Assembly (NCBI GenBank): GCA_012517815.1
Contig: JAAYUF010000146.1
Span: 1 to 41,616 of the forward strand
Direction of reading: 5' to 3'
Source of the DNA: Clostridiales bacterium
GTDB taxonomy: Bacteria > Bacillota > Clostridia > Christensenellales > Aristaeellaceae
Length of the DNA: 41,616 bases
Under the pieces are notes generated by a model. The model was not told the origin of the DNA. It did not search any database and saw nothing but the letters and a program-made list of their open reading frames with translations. A program made the position numbers and the translations under genes. Positions 23,828 to 31,956 of the stretch are shown piece after piece. Each line of letters begins with the position of its first letter. Positions within the stretch are counted from its first letter, which is position 1.

Positions 23828-23912
23828 AAACGTCATGAAAATGTGATACTTTTGTGATCGGTTTTCCGTATAAATATGCGTATCATGAATACTTAACATT
23901 TTTATGACGTTT
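23828..23912. repeat. Long inverted repeat around an AT-rich core upstream of dnaA
   Basis: AAACGTCATGAAAATGT (23828-23844) and ACATTTTTATGACGTTT (23896-23912) are inverted copies matching at 16 of 17 positions, 51 bp apart. The core is the most AT-rich stretch nearby. Together with the DnaA boxes it could be a replication or regulatory element; its function is not established. Confidence 0.65.
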
Positions 23913-24075
23913 GGACGGGCGCCGCCGGCGATGGAACGCGCCGCGGGGCGCGGCGGCTTGATTTGTTGCGCTTTACAAGGGAAACGGCGACGCCGTATCG
24001 AATGGTACAGACAAAGAATGTGCAGCGCCTTTCCCTTACGGGAGTGGGGCGCCAGAGAAGCGGGAGGGACGCGCG

Positions 24076-24564
24076 GTGGCCATGCCGGTGGACGTAAGGG
24101 ATGTGGAACGCGTGCTCCGGCCGTGGCTGGGCTCGCTTCTGCTGTCCTCCAACACGCTTTGCACCGATATCGCCAGCGTGCTCATGGAATACGCGCCTTA
24201 CCGCCATACGTTCCAGCAGCTCAGGGACTGCGTGGCGCACGACCTGCTCACGGGCGTCAACCGCGTTACGGGCGGCAGCATGTGCGTGGTGCAGGACAAC
24301 TACCGTACCCGCCGCCTGACCCTCAAGGATATCCAATGGATGACCGACGACCTGATGGGGCTGGTCTTTGACGCCCTGACGCCCTTCTCGGCCAACTTCG
24401 CCAAGCTCAACGACTACGTGCTGCATGAGGAGAGCCTCTCGGCCATGCGCGTGCTCTACCAGAAATACAAGGACTTTTTCACGCCCGAACAGTACGCGTT
24501 TCTCATCCGCATGATCCGCACCATCCACGCTCCCGAGCGCTACGCCCAGTGGTTGAAGGACTGA
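24076..24564 (+). CDS. Protein of unknown function, divergent from dnaA
   Basis: 162 aa, family not recognised. It is soluble and mostly helical by composition, with several aromatic-rich stretches (MEYAPYRHTFQQLRD, LHEESLSAMRVLYQKYKDFF, QYAFLIRMIRTIHAPERY). A GTG at 24076 is favoured over the ATG at 24082 because GGGAGG is 8 nt upstream. It shares the intergenic region with dnaA, including the inverted repeat. Its stop codon TGA shares its last base with dispersed repeat copy C. Confidence 0.75.
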   Translation: MAMPVDVRDVERVLRPWLGSLLLSSNTLCTDIASVLMEYAPYRHTFQQLRDCVAHDLLTGVNRVTGGSMCVVQDNYRTRRLTLKDIQWMTDDLMGLVFDALTPFSANFAKLNDYVLHEESLSAMRVLYQKYKDFFTPEQYAFLIRMIRTIHAPERYAQWLKD

Positions 24565-24722
24565 TCCCGGTTCCCAGCATGAACGCCTTCCGCTTCCGGC
24601 GCTTGTCTCCCGCGGCTTCGCCAAAGAAACGGGACGCGTCCCCGCCGCGCCTTTGCGTTTATTCCCCGTCACAGGCGAAAACCGCTCGCGCGCTTGGCCG
24701 CGTTCATGCGTGAAAATCGTAT
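24564..24722 (-). repeat. Dispersed repeat family 1, copy C (inverted)
   Basis: 159 bp, inverted relative to copies A and B. It begins on the last base of the preceding stop codon (ATCCCGG, then CAGCATGAACGCC) and ends GCGTTCATGCG followed by AAAATCGTAT. The interior shares CCGCGGCTTCG and the GAAAACCGCTCG region with the others. Confidence 0.7.
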
Positions 24723-24773
24723 GGGCGAACCCGCCCGGCACGTTTCACGAAAAAGGCTGTTTGCGTTACCGAG

Positions 24774-24814
24774 CCGATGAGGCCGCCCGCGCGTCGCGCG
24801 GGCGGCCTCATCGG
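24774..24814. repeat. Perfect palindrome, 20-bp arms
   Basis: The arm 24774-24793 (CCGATGAGGCCGCCCGCGCG) is followed by one T and its exact reverse complement at 24795-24814, then TAAAAAA. There is no U-run on either 3' side, so it is not a standard terminator. Confidence 0.8.
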
Positions 24815-24876
24815 TAAAAAACCCATGCCATAGGCAGCGCCGCTCGCCTCCTGGCCCTGCGGGCTGTGCGCTCGCA

Positions 24877-24982
24877 TTGGCAAAATGCATCGGCATACGG
24901 CTTTGGGGCCCTGCCCCAAAGCCCGCAAGGGTTTCACCCCGGACCCACTTCCGCTGCGGCGGGGGTTTTGGGACAGCCTGGC
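24877..24982 (+). repeat. Dispersed repeat family 2, best copy
   Basis: Ordered blocks: TTGGCAAAATGCATCGGCAT, ACGGCTTTGGGG, AAAGCCCGCAAGGGTTTCAC, CCGCTGCGGCGGGGGTTTT, GACAGCCTGG. The inverted copy at 36838-36940 shares nearly all of them. Confidence 0.7.
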
Positions 24983-25004
24983 CGCCCGCGCGACGCGCGG
25001 GCGG
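24982..25004. repeat. Second copy of the CCGCCCGCGCG palindrome
   Basis: CCGCCCGCGCG (24982-24992), one A, CGCGCGGGCGG (24994-25004). This is the inner 11 bp of the palindrome at 24774-24814, about 200 bp away, so family 2 repeat here lies between two related palindromes. Confidence 0.6.
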
Positions 25005-25066
25005 GGATTCACGCTGCCGGTCAAGGGCGCGGCGCATGGATGTCGGGCGCAACCGGAACAAAGCAA

Positions 25067-25125
25067 AGAACCGTTCCACCGAGCTAGAACAGTCTTGCTG
25101 TTCGTACTGGCAGCGAAACGGCTCT
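25067..25125 (-). terminator. Nested stem-loop, possible terminator or small RNA
   Basis: Outer stem AGAACCGTTCC (25067-25077) with GAAACGGCTCT (25115-25125), 9 of 11 paired; inner stem GAACAG (25087-25092) with CTGTTC (25098-25103). Leftward it is followed by TTTGCTTTG, so it may end the peptidoglycan-binding gene transcript, although 145 bp past its stop. Confidence 0.45.
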
Positions 25126-25269
25126 GATGGCGGCGTGGCTCCGGCCGAGCCACGCACGGATCAGCAGGGGTGCGGCGGCGGTTGGCGTTGGGCCCCTGGG
25201 CGCGGCGGGGCGAAGGCGGGGTCTCCGCCCGCGCAGGGTGCCGTCGGCCGGCGGGGAAACCCGGCGCGT

Positions 25270-25827
25270 TCAGGTGCCGGTGGCCTCCTTGAGCGCATCC
25301 ATGGTTTTGGTGCCGACCTTGCCGTCGCCGTGCAGGCCCTTGGCCCACTGGAAGCGCTTGACCGCAATGATGGTGAGATCGCCGAACTTGCCGTCCACCG
25401 ATCCCTTGAAGTAGCCGGCTTTTTTGAGCAGGCGCTGCAGGTTTCGCACGCTGGCCCCCGTGCAGCCGTAGTAGAGGGTCTTGCTGCTCTTGACGACCAC
25501 CGTGGACGCCTTTTTGCCGTCGATGCTGTTGGCCGCGGCAAGCCCGTCGTAGAGCGCCGTCAGGGTCTTGTTGCCCGCGCGGCCGTCCGCCGTGATGCCG
25601 ATGGCCTTCTGGTAGCGGTACACCGCGGAGCGGGTCTTCTGGCCGTACTTGCTGTCGATCGTCCCGGTATAGTAGCCTTTGGATTTCAGCGCCCGTTGCA
25701 GCGCGCGCACGCGGCTGCTTTCCTCGCCAAAGGGGATGGTCTCATACGCCAGCGCGCTCATGCACGCGGAAAGGATCATCACCAGCGCGACCAGCGCGGC
25801 GAAAATGCGAATACGTCTGGGTGTCAA
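25270..25827 (-). CDS. Probable lipoprotein with two peptidoglycan-binding domains
   Basis: 185 aa. The N-terminus MTPRRIRIFAALVALVMI leads to LSAC, a plausible lipobox with Cys22. It is followed by two PG_binding_1 repeats: about residues 33-90 (VRALQRALKSKGYYTGTID, TRSAVYRYQKAIGI) and 115-182 (VRNLQRLLKKAGYFKGSVD, TIIAVKRFQWAKGL). These small helical domains hold proteins on the cell wall. There is no catalytic domain, so it may be a binder or an anchor. TTG start at 25827 with GAGGAGG 9 nt upstream; a longer open frame runs past the promoter and is rejected. Confidence 0.88.
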   Translation of the reverse strand: MTPRRIRIFAALVALVMILSACMSALAYETIPFGEESSRVRALQRALKSKGYYTGTIDSKYGQKTRSAVYRYQKAIGITADGRAGNKTLTALYDGLAAANSIDGKKASTVVVKSSKTLYYGCTGASVRNLQRLLKKAGYFKGSVDGKFGDLTIIAVKRFQWAKGLHGDGKVGTKTMDALKEATGT

Positions 25828-26068
25828 GCGGCAGGCCTCCTCACCGTATCTCGGGCTGTGTGGAAAGGGAACGGAACACGGCGGGCGGCGACGGATGCGC
25901 GATGCCGCCCGCGAGCCGGGTCCACATGAACTGCTGTGGCATTGATAGGAACGAAAGCAAGCGTCGGTTTCATCCGCCCGCGTTGAGGGGCTTGGCGGGG
26001 AGCCCCCGTCGCCATTGGTCGCATGCGAGCGTGAGAAAAGCAGGCATAAGGCCGTTTTGCGTATGCCC

Positions 26069-26097
26069 ATTATACCCCCGACCGGGAGGCGATACAA
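26069..26097 (-). promoter_or_regulatory. Promoter of the peptidoglycan-binding gene
   Basis: Minus strand: TTGTAT (26097-26092), 17-bp spacer, TATAAT (26074-26069). It implies a leader of about 235 nt whose structure I could not assign to a known riboswitch. Confidence 0.65.
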
Positions 26098-26326
26098 TAT
26101 TGCGCGCCATTCGTAAGAAAAGTGTTGTACTTATGTAAGCTTCCGAAACAAATTCTACCAATTTACACGTCGCACGGCGCGCCGGCTGCGGCATCGTCGC
26201 TGTCAGGCCAACGAGGCGCAGCGTCATGCGGCGGGGCGGCAAGCCGGTTTCGGCGTCCTTGGGCGCCCGGCGAACCGTCCGGCCGGCCCTGCGTCCCCCT
26301 CACCCCCCACAGGCCCAAAGCCGCCG

Positions 26327-26356
26327 TTGTACGCAGGAGAACATTCGTGCTATAAT
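26327..26356 (+). promoter_or_regulatory. recD2 promoter
   Basis: TTGTAC (26327-26332), 18-bp spacer, TATAAT (26351-26356). Confidence 0.65.
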
Positions 26357-26379
26357 CCAGAAGAAACGGAGGAATGGGC

Positions 26380-28605
26380 ATGGAACAACTGACGGCGACG
26401 GTGCTGGAAACGACCTTCCGCAACGAGGACAACGGCTATACCGTGCTTCGCGTGGCGGCCGGCCGCGGCCATCAGACGGTGGTCGGCTCCATGCCGGCGC
26501 TTTCCACGGGGGAAAGCGTCGTGTTCGAGGGGGATTGGACGGAGCACCCGGTCTACGGCCGCCAGTTTACCGCGCGCACCTGCCGCATCACGCCGCCGGA
26601 CTCGCTCTCCGCCGTGGAAAAATACCTGGGGTCTGGGCTCATCCGCGGCATCGGGCCTACGACCGCCAGGCAGATCGTCCGGCATTTCGGCATGGAGGCC
26701 ACCACCATTTTGGACGAGCACCCGGAGCGCCTGACCGAGGTCAGCGGCATCGGCCCCAAGAAGGCCGCGATGATCCTGGAAAGCTACCAGGAGCAGATGA
26801 GCGCGCGCCGCGTGATGCTGTTTTTGCAAAATTACGGGCTTAGCCCCAACCTCGCCACCAAGGTGGCGAAATACTATGGCGAGGGCACCGTCGAGCGGAT
26901 CCGCGAGAACCCCTACCGGCTGGTGACGGATATCGAGGGCGTGGGCTTCCTCACGGCGGACCGCATCGCGCTGAGCATGGGCGTGGACCCGAAAAGCGAG
27001 TTTCGCGTGCGGGCGGCGCTATTCTATCTGCTCAACGACGCGGCGGCCAGCGGCGGGCACACCTTCCTGCCGCGCGGGATCCTGGCGGAACGGGGCGTCC
27101 GGATGCTGCGCGTGGACGGGGAACTGGTGGAAACGCAGATCACGCAGGCGCTGCTCAGCAAAATGCTGGTCGCCTTTCGCCTGCCGGATCAGGAGGACGA
27201 CTGCCTGTGCCTGCCCTTCTACTTTCACGCGGAAAGCGAGATCGCGACCCGCCTGATCTACCTGATGGAGGCGCGGCCCTATAAAAAGGTGACGGGACTG
27301 ACCGCGCGCATCGCGGCGCTGGAAATAGAGCTGGGCATCAAGCTGAGCCCCATGCAGCGCAAAGCGGTGCGCAGCGCCGTGGAGGAGGGCCTGCTCATCA
27401 TCACCGGCGGGCCCGGCACAGGCAAGACGACGATCATCCGCTGCATCCTGCACCTGCTGCGCGACGACAACGAGATCCTCCTGTGCGCGCCCACGGGCCG
27501 CGCGGCCAAGCGGATGACCGAGGCGACGGGCGCGGAGGCCAAAACCATCCACCGGATGCTGGAATACGGCGGCGAGGAGAACGTGTTTGCCCGGGACGAG
27601 AACTATCCGCTGGAAGCGGACTGCCTGATCGTGGATGAGATGAGCATGGTCGACGTGGCCCTGATGCGCGGACTGCTCAGGGCGGTGCTCCCCGGCACGC
27701 GGCTGATTCTGGTCGGCGACGCCGACCAGCTCCCCAGCGTCGGCGCGGGCAACGTGCTGCGCGATCTGCTGGCGAGCGATACGCTGCCCAGCGTCCGCCT
27801 GACGGACATCTTCCGACAGGACGAGAGCAGCATGATCGTCGTCAACGCCCACCGCATCAACGAGGGCGAGATGCCCACCCTGAACGCCCGAGGCGCGGAT
27901 TTCTTTTTTGAGCGGTGCTCCACGCAGGGCGAGGCCGCGCGGGCGATCGGCGAGCTGCTGCAAACGCGCCTGCCCAGGTACCTGGGCTTTCCCAAAGGGG
28001 AGTGGCAGCGGGAAGCGGTGCGCGCCATTCAGGTGCTCAGCCCCACCAAGAAGGGCGAGTGCGGCAGCCTGAGCCTCAACCGCCTCCTGCAGGGCGCGCT
28101 CAACCCCGACCGGCAGGGGGTCGATTCGCTGGTGCATGGGGAAACGGAGTTTCGCGTGGGCGATAAGGTGATCCAGACGAAAAACGACTACCAGCTCGCT
28201 TACACCCGGCGCACGGCGCTGGGCACGGAGGAAGGCGCGGGCGTGTTCAACGGGGACGTGGGCTACATCGAGCAGATCGACCCCGCCGAGCACCTGCTGA
28301 CCGTGCTGTTTGACGAAGAACGGCTGGTCACCTACCAAAAGCAGCAGCTGGACTCGCTGGAGCTCGCCTATTGCCTGACCGTGCACAAGAGCCAGGGCAG
28401 CGAGTTTCCCGTGGTGGTGATGCCGGTGGCGGGCGGGCCTCCGATGCTGATGGCGCGCAACCTGCTGTACACCGCGCTCACCCGCGCGCGGCGGCTGGTG
28501 GTGCTGGTGGGGCGCGAGGAAGTGATCGCCCAGATGGTCGCCAACAACCACGTCGCCCTGCGCTACACCACCCTGCGCGAGCGCCTGAAGGCGGGCGTCC
28601 CGTGA
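26380..28605 (+). CDS. recD2: RecD2-type ATP-dependent DNA helicase (SF1B)
   Basis: 741-aa 5'-3' helicase of the RecBC-independent RecD2 family, involved in replication-fork and repair processes. The N-terminal OB-like part is followed by tandem helix-hairpin-helix motifs (GLIRGIGPTTARQI, VSGIGPKKAAMIL). Then come Walker A GGPGTGKTT (343-351), Walker B LIVDEMSM (416-423), GDADQLPSVGAGN (motif III), and the C-terminal HKSQGSEF and YTALTRAR motifs. The ATG at 26380 has GGAGG 7 nt upstream; the ATG at 26374 is only one base from it. It overlaps comF. Confidence 0.96.
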   Translation: MEQLTATVLETTFRNEDNGYTVLRVAAGRGHQTVVGSMPALSTGESVVFEGDWTEHPVYGRQFTARTCRITPPDSLSAVEKYLGSGLIRGIGPTTARQIVRHFGMEATTILDEHPERLTEVSGIGPKKAAMILESYQEQMSARRVMLFLQNYGLSPNLATKVAKYYGEGTVERIRENPYRLVTDIEGVGFLTADRIALSMGVDPKSEFRVRAALFYLLNDAAASGGHTFLPRGILAERGVRMLRVDGELVETQITQALLSKMLVAFRLPDQEDDCLCLPFYFHAESEIATRLIYLMEARPYKKVTGLTARIAALEIELGIKLSPMQRKAVRSAVEEGLLIITGGPGTGKTTIIRCILHLLRDDNEILLCAPTGRAAKRMTEATGAEAKTIHRMLEYGGEENVFARDENYPLEADCLIVDEMSMVDVALMRGLLRAVLPGTRLILVGDADQLPSVGAGNVLRDLLASDTLPSVRLTDIFRQDESSMIVVNAHRINEGEMPTLNARGADFFFERCSTQGEAARAIGELLQTRLPRYLGFPKGEWQREAVRAIQVLSPTKKGECGSLSLNRLLQGALNPDRQGVDSLVHGETEFRVGDKVIQTKNDYQLAYTRRTALGTEEGAGVFNGDVGYIEQIDPAEHLLTVLFDEERLVTYQKQQLDSLELAYCLTVHKSQGSEFPVVVMPVAGGPPMLMARNLLYTALTRARRLVVLVGREEVIAQMVANNHVALRYTTLRERLKAGVP

Positions 28606-29279
28606 GCCGCGCGTGGACGGAGGCGCTTTCGTGGCTGTGCCCGCAGCGCGCGGTTTGCCACGCGTGCGGCGCGCCCCTGTCGGCCTCGGACGGGCTGGTC
28701 TGCCCGGACTGCCGCCGCTGGCTGGAAGCGGATACGCTGACCGCCGGGCGCTGGGAAACCATGCTGGGCGACGAGCTCGCCTGCGCGGCGTCGGCCTTCC
28801 GGTATGATGGGACAGCCGCCGCGCTGGTCAAGGCGCTCAAGTTCCAGTCCGACCAAACCGCGGCGCTGGCGCTGGCCCACGGCATGGCCGCCGTATACGC
28901 GGCGCTCCCCGCCCTGCGGGCGGCGGAGGTCTGCGTGCCCGTGCCGGTCCACCGGCGGCGTTTGCGCAGCCGCGGGTACAATCAGGCGGCGGTGCTGGCC
29001 GGGGCGCTTTCGCAGCACACGGGGCTGCCGGTATGGGACGGCGCGCTGCTAAGGCTATGGCAGAAGCGCTCGCAGATCGGCAGCGGACGCGCGGCGCGCG
29101 AAGCAAACATCGCGGGGGCCTTCGTGCCCGCGGTGAGCTGGGAACGCCGCCTGCGAAACCGTAGCGTCCTGCTGGTGGACGATGTGCTGACGACCGGCGC
29201 GACCGCGCAGGCGTGCGCGCACGCGCTGCTTTCGGCCGGCGCGCGGAGCGTGGCGTTGCTGACGGCCTGCCGGGCCTAG
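28602..29279 (+). CDS. comF: ComF family protein (phosphoribosyltransferase-like)
   Basis: 225 aa. ComF/ComFC proteins help DNA uptake or processing in competence. The N-terminal zinc-finger cysteines (Cys19-x2-Cys22, Cys34-x2-Cys37, plus Cys13) precede a PRTase fold. VPVPVHRRRLRSRGYNQA is the family hallmark and VLLVDDVLTTGAT (189-201) is the PRPP loop. GTG start overlaps the recD2 stop (GTGA), so translation is coupled. Whether the organism is competent cannot be judged from this gene alone. Confidence 0.94.
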   Translation: MSRAWTEALSWLCPQRAVCHACGAPLSASDGLVCPDCRRWLEADTLTAGRWETMLGDELACAASAFRYDGTAAALVKALKFQSDQTAALALAHGMAAVYAALPALRAAEVCVPVPVHRRRLRSRGYNQAAVLAGALSQHTGLPVWDGALLRLWQKRSQIGSGRAAREANIAGAFVPAVSWERRLRNRSVLLVDDVLTTGATAQACAHALLSAGARSVALLTACRA

Positions 29280-29587
29280 GCGAGGCCGCCGTTCGCAGGC
29301 GATTTGCCCGTGCAGGGATGCCTGTGCCCAAAAAGCGTCGGCGGCGGGCTCGCCCCGGCCGTCGCCGGGGCATGTCCCCCGGTTACACCGCCCTTCCCGT
29401 CGGGGCGTTCCGCAATGGCGAAAGGTCTGTTTTGCCCGCGTTTCGACCGGATGCCACATGAAGCTCCACGCGGCCGACCTGCCTTTCCGGGTAGCGCAAA
29501 CGTTTGTACCCGTGCGGAGAAACAGGGGTGAAATCCCCTCCGGGCTTGCGTTGCATGAATTTTCGCGGAATTTTCACCCCCGCTTTC
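29280..29587. other. Intergenic stretch with a GC hairpin
   Basis: GCCCCGGC (29352-29359) pairs with GCCGGGGC (29364-29371); no U-run follows. AGGGG/CCCCT also forms a small stem near 29525-29540. I see no gene. Confidence 0.4.
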
Positions 29588-29616
29588 TTGCATTTCAGGC
29601 ACGGCTCATGTATAAT
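29588..29616 (+). promoter_or_regulatory. Promoter of the HPr-like gene
   Basis: TTGCAT (29588-29593), 17-bp spacer, TATAAT (29611-29616). Confidence 0.75.
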
Positions 29617-29649
29617 GAACGCGTAACATGGAAAGGAGGCTTTATTCAA

Positions 29650-29877
29650 ATGAAGTCTGTCAACATTAAGCTGAGTCTCGCAGAAAACGTCAAGTCTTTC
29701 GTGAATATCGTCAACCGTTACGCCTACGATGTGGATCTGCGCGCCGGCCGCCATGTGGTGGATGCGAAGTCGATCCTGGGCATCTTCAGCCTGGACCTGA
29801 GCAAGCCGATCACCATGGAAATCTACGCCGATTCCTGCGACGATCTGCTGGGCGACATCAAGCCCTTCATGGCGTAA
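29650..29877 (+). CDS. HPr-like protein lacking the phospho-histidine
   Basis: 75 aa with the HPr fold: MKSVNIKLSLAEN opens the first strand, and DAKSILGIFSLDL with ITMEIYA matches the Ser46 helix and following strand of HPr. The GLHARP loop that holds His15 is absent; the corresponding region reads SLAENVKSFVN, with no His. Lys40-Ser41-Ile42 keeps the regulatory serine position. It therefore cannot serve as a PTS phosphocarrier but could be a Crh-like regulator phosphorylated on serine. A strong AAAGGAGG fixes the start. Confidence 0.88.
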   Translation: MKSVNIKLSLAENVKSFVNIVNRYAYDVDLRAGRHVVDAKSILGIFSLDLSKPITMEIYADSCDDLLGDIKPFMA

Positions 29878-29937
29878 CCGACCCGCCGCGCCGGAAGGCG
29901 CGCGTCACCAGTATTTCAGGCCCTTGCGGGTCATGTT

Positions 29938-29962
29938 CGGGGCAAAGCGAGGCTTTGCCCCG
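29938..29962 (+). terminator. Hairpin between HPr-like and DUF4364 genes
   Basis: CGGGGCAAAGC (29938-29948), 3-nt loop, GCTTTGCCCCG (29952-29962). The T-run is poor; it may be a partial terminator. Confidence 0.5.
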
Positions 29963-29982
29963 TTGCCGTATTGGGAGGCGCC

Positions 29983-30780
29983 ATGCCGCTACAATCACCG
30001 CCCCGAAAAGTATCCGAAACGGAAAACATGCTGCGGCTTCTGCTGTGCGTGGATACGCTGGAAAGCGTGACCCCGGCCCAGCTGTGGACATTCGTGGCCG
30101 AGCAGGATCTGATGGATTACGTCTCCATGCGGCTGTGCCTGCACCAGCTGCTGGCGGCGGGGGAGCTGGAAACAGGCGAGGGGGCCATGAAGGAGCAGCT
30201 CGTGGTGACCGACCGCGGGCGGGAAGCGCTCACGCTCTTTGGCGAGCGCCTGCCCACCGAGGTGCGTCAGCGCGTGGAGCTGGCCGCGCCCGCGTTCCGG
30301 GGGCGAATCTCACGCACCCGGCAGATACGCGCTGCTTACGAGATGGCCCGCCCGGAGGATTACCGCCTGAACCTTTCGGTTTGGGACGGCGATTTGCCCA
30401 CCGTAACGCTCCGGATGGCCACCGACAGCCGGACGCTGGCCAGCAACGCCCTGCGGAGTTTCGAGGCGCACGCCGCCGAGGTGACCACCTACCTGTACCG
30501 CCTGGCGGAAGCCGCGCTGCAAAACGCCGCGCCGGCACAGCCGTCGGAGGCGGACGCGTTTATCCCGCCGGACGCCATCCGCGAGCACAGCGCCGCGGAA
30601 GTGACCGCGCGGGTGATGCTCGTGGGCCGCAAGGCACGGTTCTCAGCGGAGCTGCTGCTGCCGTCCCGCAGGGCCGCCGAGGCGCTGATCCGCGCCATGG
30701 AGCCGCGGCCGGAGAGCGAAGCCGCAGCCGCGAAGCTCACGGAAATTCTGGGCAAACCCCTGCGCGCCCGGAAACGGTAA
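29983..30780 (+). CDS. DUF4364 family protein (winged-helix-like)
   Basis: 265 aa. The N-terminal segment (NMLRLLLCVDTLESVTPAQL and SMRLCLHQLLAAGELE) matches the DUF4364 pattern, a PadR/MarR-like winged helix found in Clostridia, followed by LVVTDRGREALTLFGERLP. The C-terminal half is an alpha/beta domain with RMATDSRTLASNALRSF. The family tail is usually shorter; residues beyond about 180 are Ala/Glu-rich. Its DNA target is unknown. ATG at 29983 follows GGGAGG. Confidence 0.8.
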   Translation: MPLQSPPRKVSETENMLRLLLCVDTLESVTPAQLWTFVAEQDLMDYVSMRLCLHQLLAAGELETGEGAMKEQLVVTDRGREALTLFGERLPTEVRQRVELAAPAFRGRISRTRQIRAAYEMARPEDYRLNLSVWDGDLPTVTLRMATDSRTLASNALRSFEAHAAEVTTYLYRLAEAALQNAAPAQPSEADAFIPPDAIREHSAAEVTARVMLVGRKARFSAELLLPSRRAAEALIRAMEPRPESEAAAAKLTEILGKPLRARKR

Positions 30781-30964
30781 GGGGCTTTGGCGGGGGGCTG
30801 TCTGGGCGGTTCAGGCCGATTCCTGCGGTTTTCCATTCGGCGGATCGGTCGATCGGCCGGGTTTTCCTTCCGTGCCCGCTGCTTCTTTCAGCGCGCGGGG
30901 GCGGTCGCATGATCATCCGCGCTCCCTGGGGGAGCGCTTCATTCAACACCGGGGAGGCAGCGCA

Positions 30965-31549
30965 GTGGCAAAGCTCTACTACCGTTACGGGGCCATGGGG
31001 TCCAGCAAAACGGCCAACGCGATCATGGTGCGGCATAATTATCTGGAGCGCAACCAGAGGGTGCTGATGCTCAAGCCGCGGCTGGACAGGCGCGACGGCG
31101 CGAATCTCGTGGCATCCCGCTGCGGGCTGGAGTGCCGGTGCAACTTTGTGGAAGAACTGGAAACGCTGGATGTGACCCAGTTTGACTGCGTCATCGTGGA
31201 CGAGGCGCAGTTCATGACCAAGGCGCAGGTGGAAACGCTGGTGCGCATCGTGGACGAGCTGAACGTCCCGGTGATCGCCTACGGCCTGCGCACGGATTTC
31301 CGGGGCGAGTTTTTCGAGGGGAGCCTCTGGCTGATGGCCTGGGCGGATACCATCGAGGAAGTCAAAACCATCTGTTGGTGCGGGAAAAAGGCCACCTACA
31401 ACGCGCGCGTGGTGGACGGCCGGGTGGTGAAAACCGGCGAGCAGATTGTGCTGGGCGGCAGTGAAAGCTACACCAGCCTCTGCCGCAAGCACTGGCAGGA
31501 AGGCAACCTGGGCAGCGGCAGGCATCTGCCGATCGACTCGGTGATATAA
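30965..31549 (+). CDS. tdk: Thymidine kinase, type II (TK1-like)
   Basis: 194-aa salvage enzyme that phosphorylates thymidine with ATP. P-loop GAMGSSKT (9-16), catalytic Glu80 in VIVDEAQF, and lasso region IVLGGSESYTSLCRKH. Zinc ligands Cys137, Cys139 (CWCGKKA), Cys173 and His176 (CRKH). Length is normal. GTG start at 30965 with GGGGAGG upstream. Followed by a strong terminator; expressed alone or by read-through from the DUF4364 gene. Confidence 0.96.
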   Translation: MAKLYYRYGAMGSSKTANAIMVRHNYLERNQRVLMLKPRLDRRDGANLVASRCGLECRCNFVEELETLDVTQFDCVIVDEAQFMTKAQVETLVRIVDELNVPVIAYGLRTDFRGEFFEGSLWLMAWADTIEEVKTICWCGKKATYNARVVDGRVVKTGEQIVLGGSESYTSLCRKHWQEGNLGSGRHLPIDSVI

Positions 31550-31652
31550 CGCGGCGAGCGGCCCAACATATAATGCTCCCAACCTCCGCCGCAATCAAAG
31601 GTTGAAGGCCGTGTCACTAAACCCCGGACGGCGTCGGGAACAGTATCAGAAG

Positions 31653-31689
31653 AAAAGAGCCCTCTTCCCTAAAGGAGAAGGGCTCTTTT
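31653..31689 (+). terminator. tdk terminator
   Basis: AAAAGAGCCC pairs with GGGCTCTTTT (stem extended by TCTTCC/GGAGA), ending in TTTT at 31686-31689. Confidence 0.85.
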
Positions 31690-31956
31690 CATGAATACGG
31701 AGGTTTCCCCGACCGCCTGTCTCACCATTCCGGCAGCTCGGTTTGCTTGCTTACCCTTGATGCGCTGCGGCGGAGTTTTGGGGGAACACGCCGGATGGTT
31801 TCGTCGGCGTATCGGGCATTGCCGTGAAAGGGTCGCGAAGCCGTACCTTCGGTTCGCTTTCGGGTCCGCTTAAGCGGTCGCCAGCCTCAAGCTCGCCTCC
31901 AGTGCCCCATGCCCCACAAGAGCCGTCGGCTCTTGATCTTTTTCGCTTCCGGCTTT
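31690..31956. other. 267-bp convergent intergenic region with a partial family 2 repeat
   Basis: Between tdk and the leftward operon. GCGCTGCGGCGGAGTTTTGG at about 31762-31781, preceded by GGTTTGCTTGC, matches part of repeat family 2. A small stem AAGAGCC/GGCTCTT lies near 31919-31935 followed by GATCTTTTT. No gene is supported. Confidence 0.45.

Noticed and set aside
23551-24075. Definite replication origin
   Set aside because: Only two near-consensus DnaA boxes, no dnaN neighbour, and no skew calculation possible here. Kept as a finding, not a feature call.
31800-31900. tRNA-like sequence around a GGTTCGCTTTCGGG stretch
   Set aside because: No cloverleaf could be drawn and no acceptor stem or anticodon arm fits.
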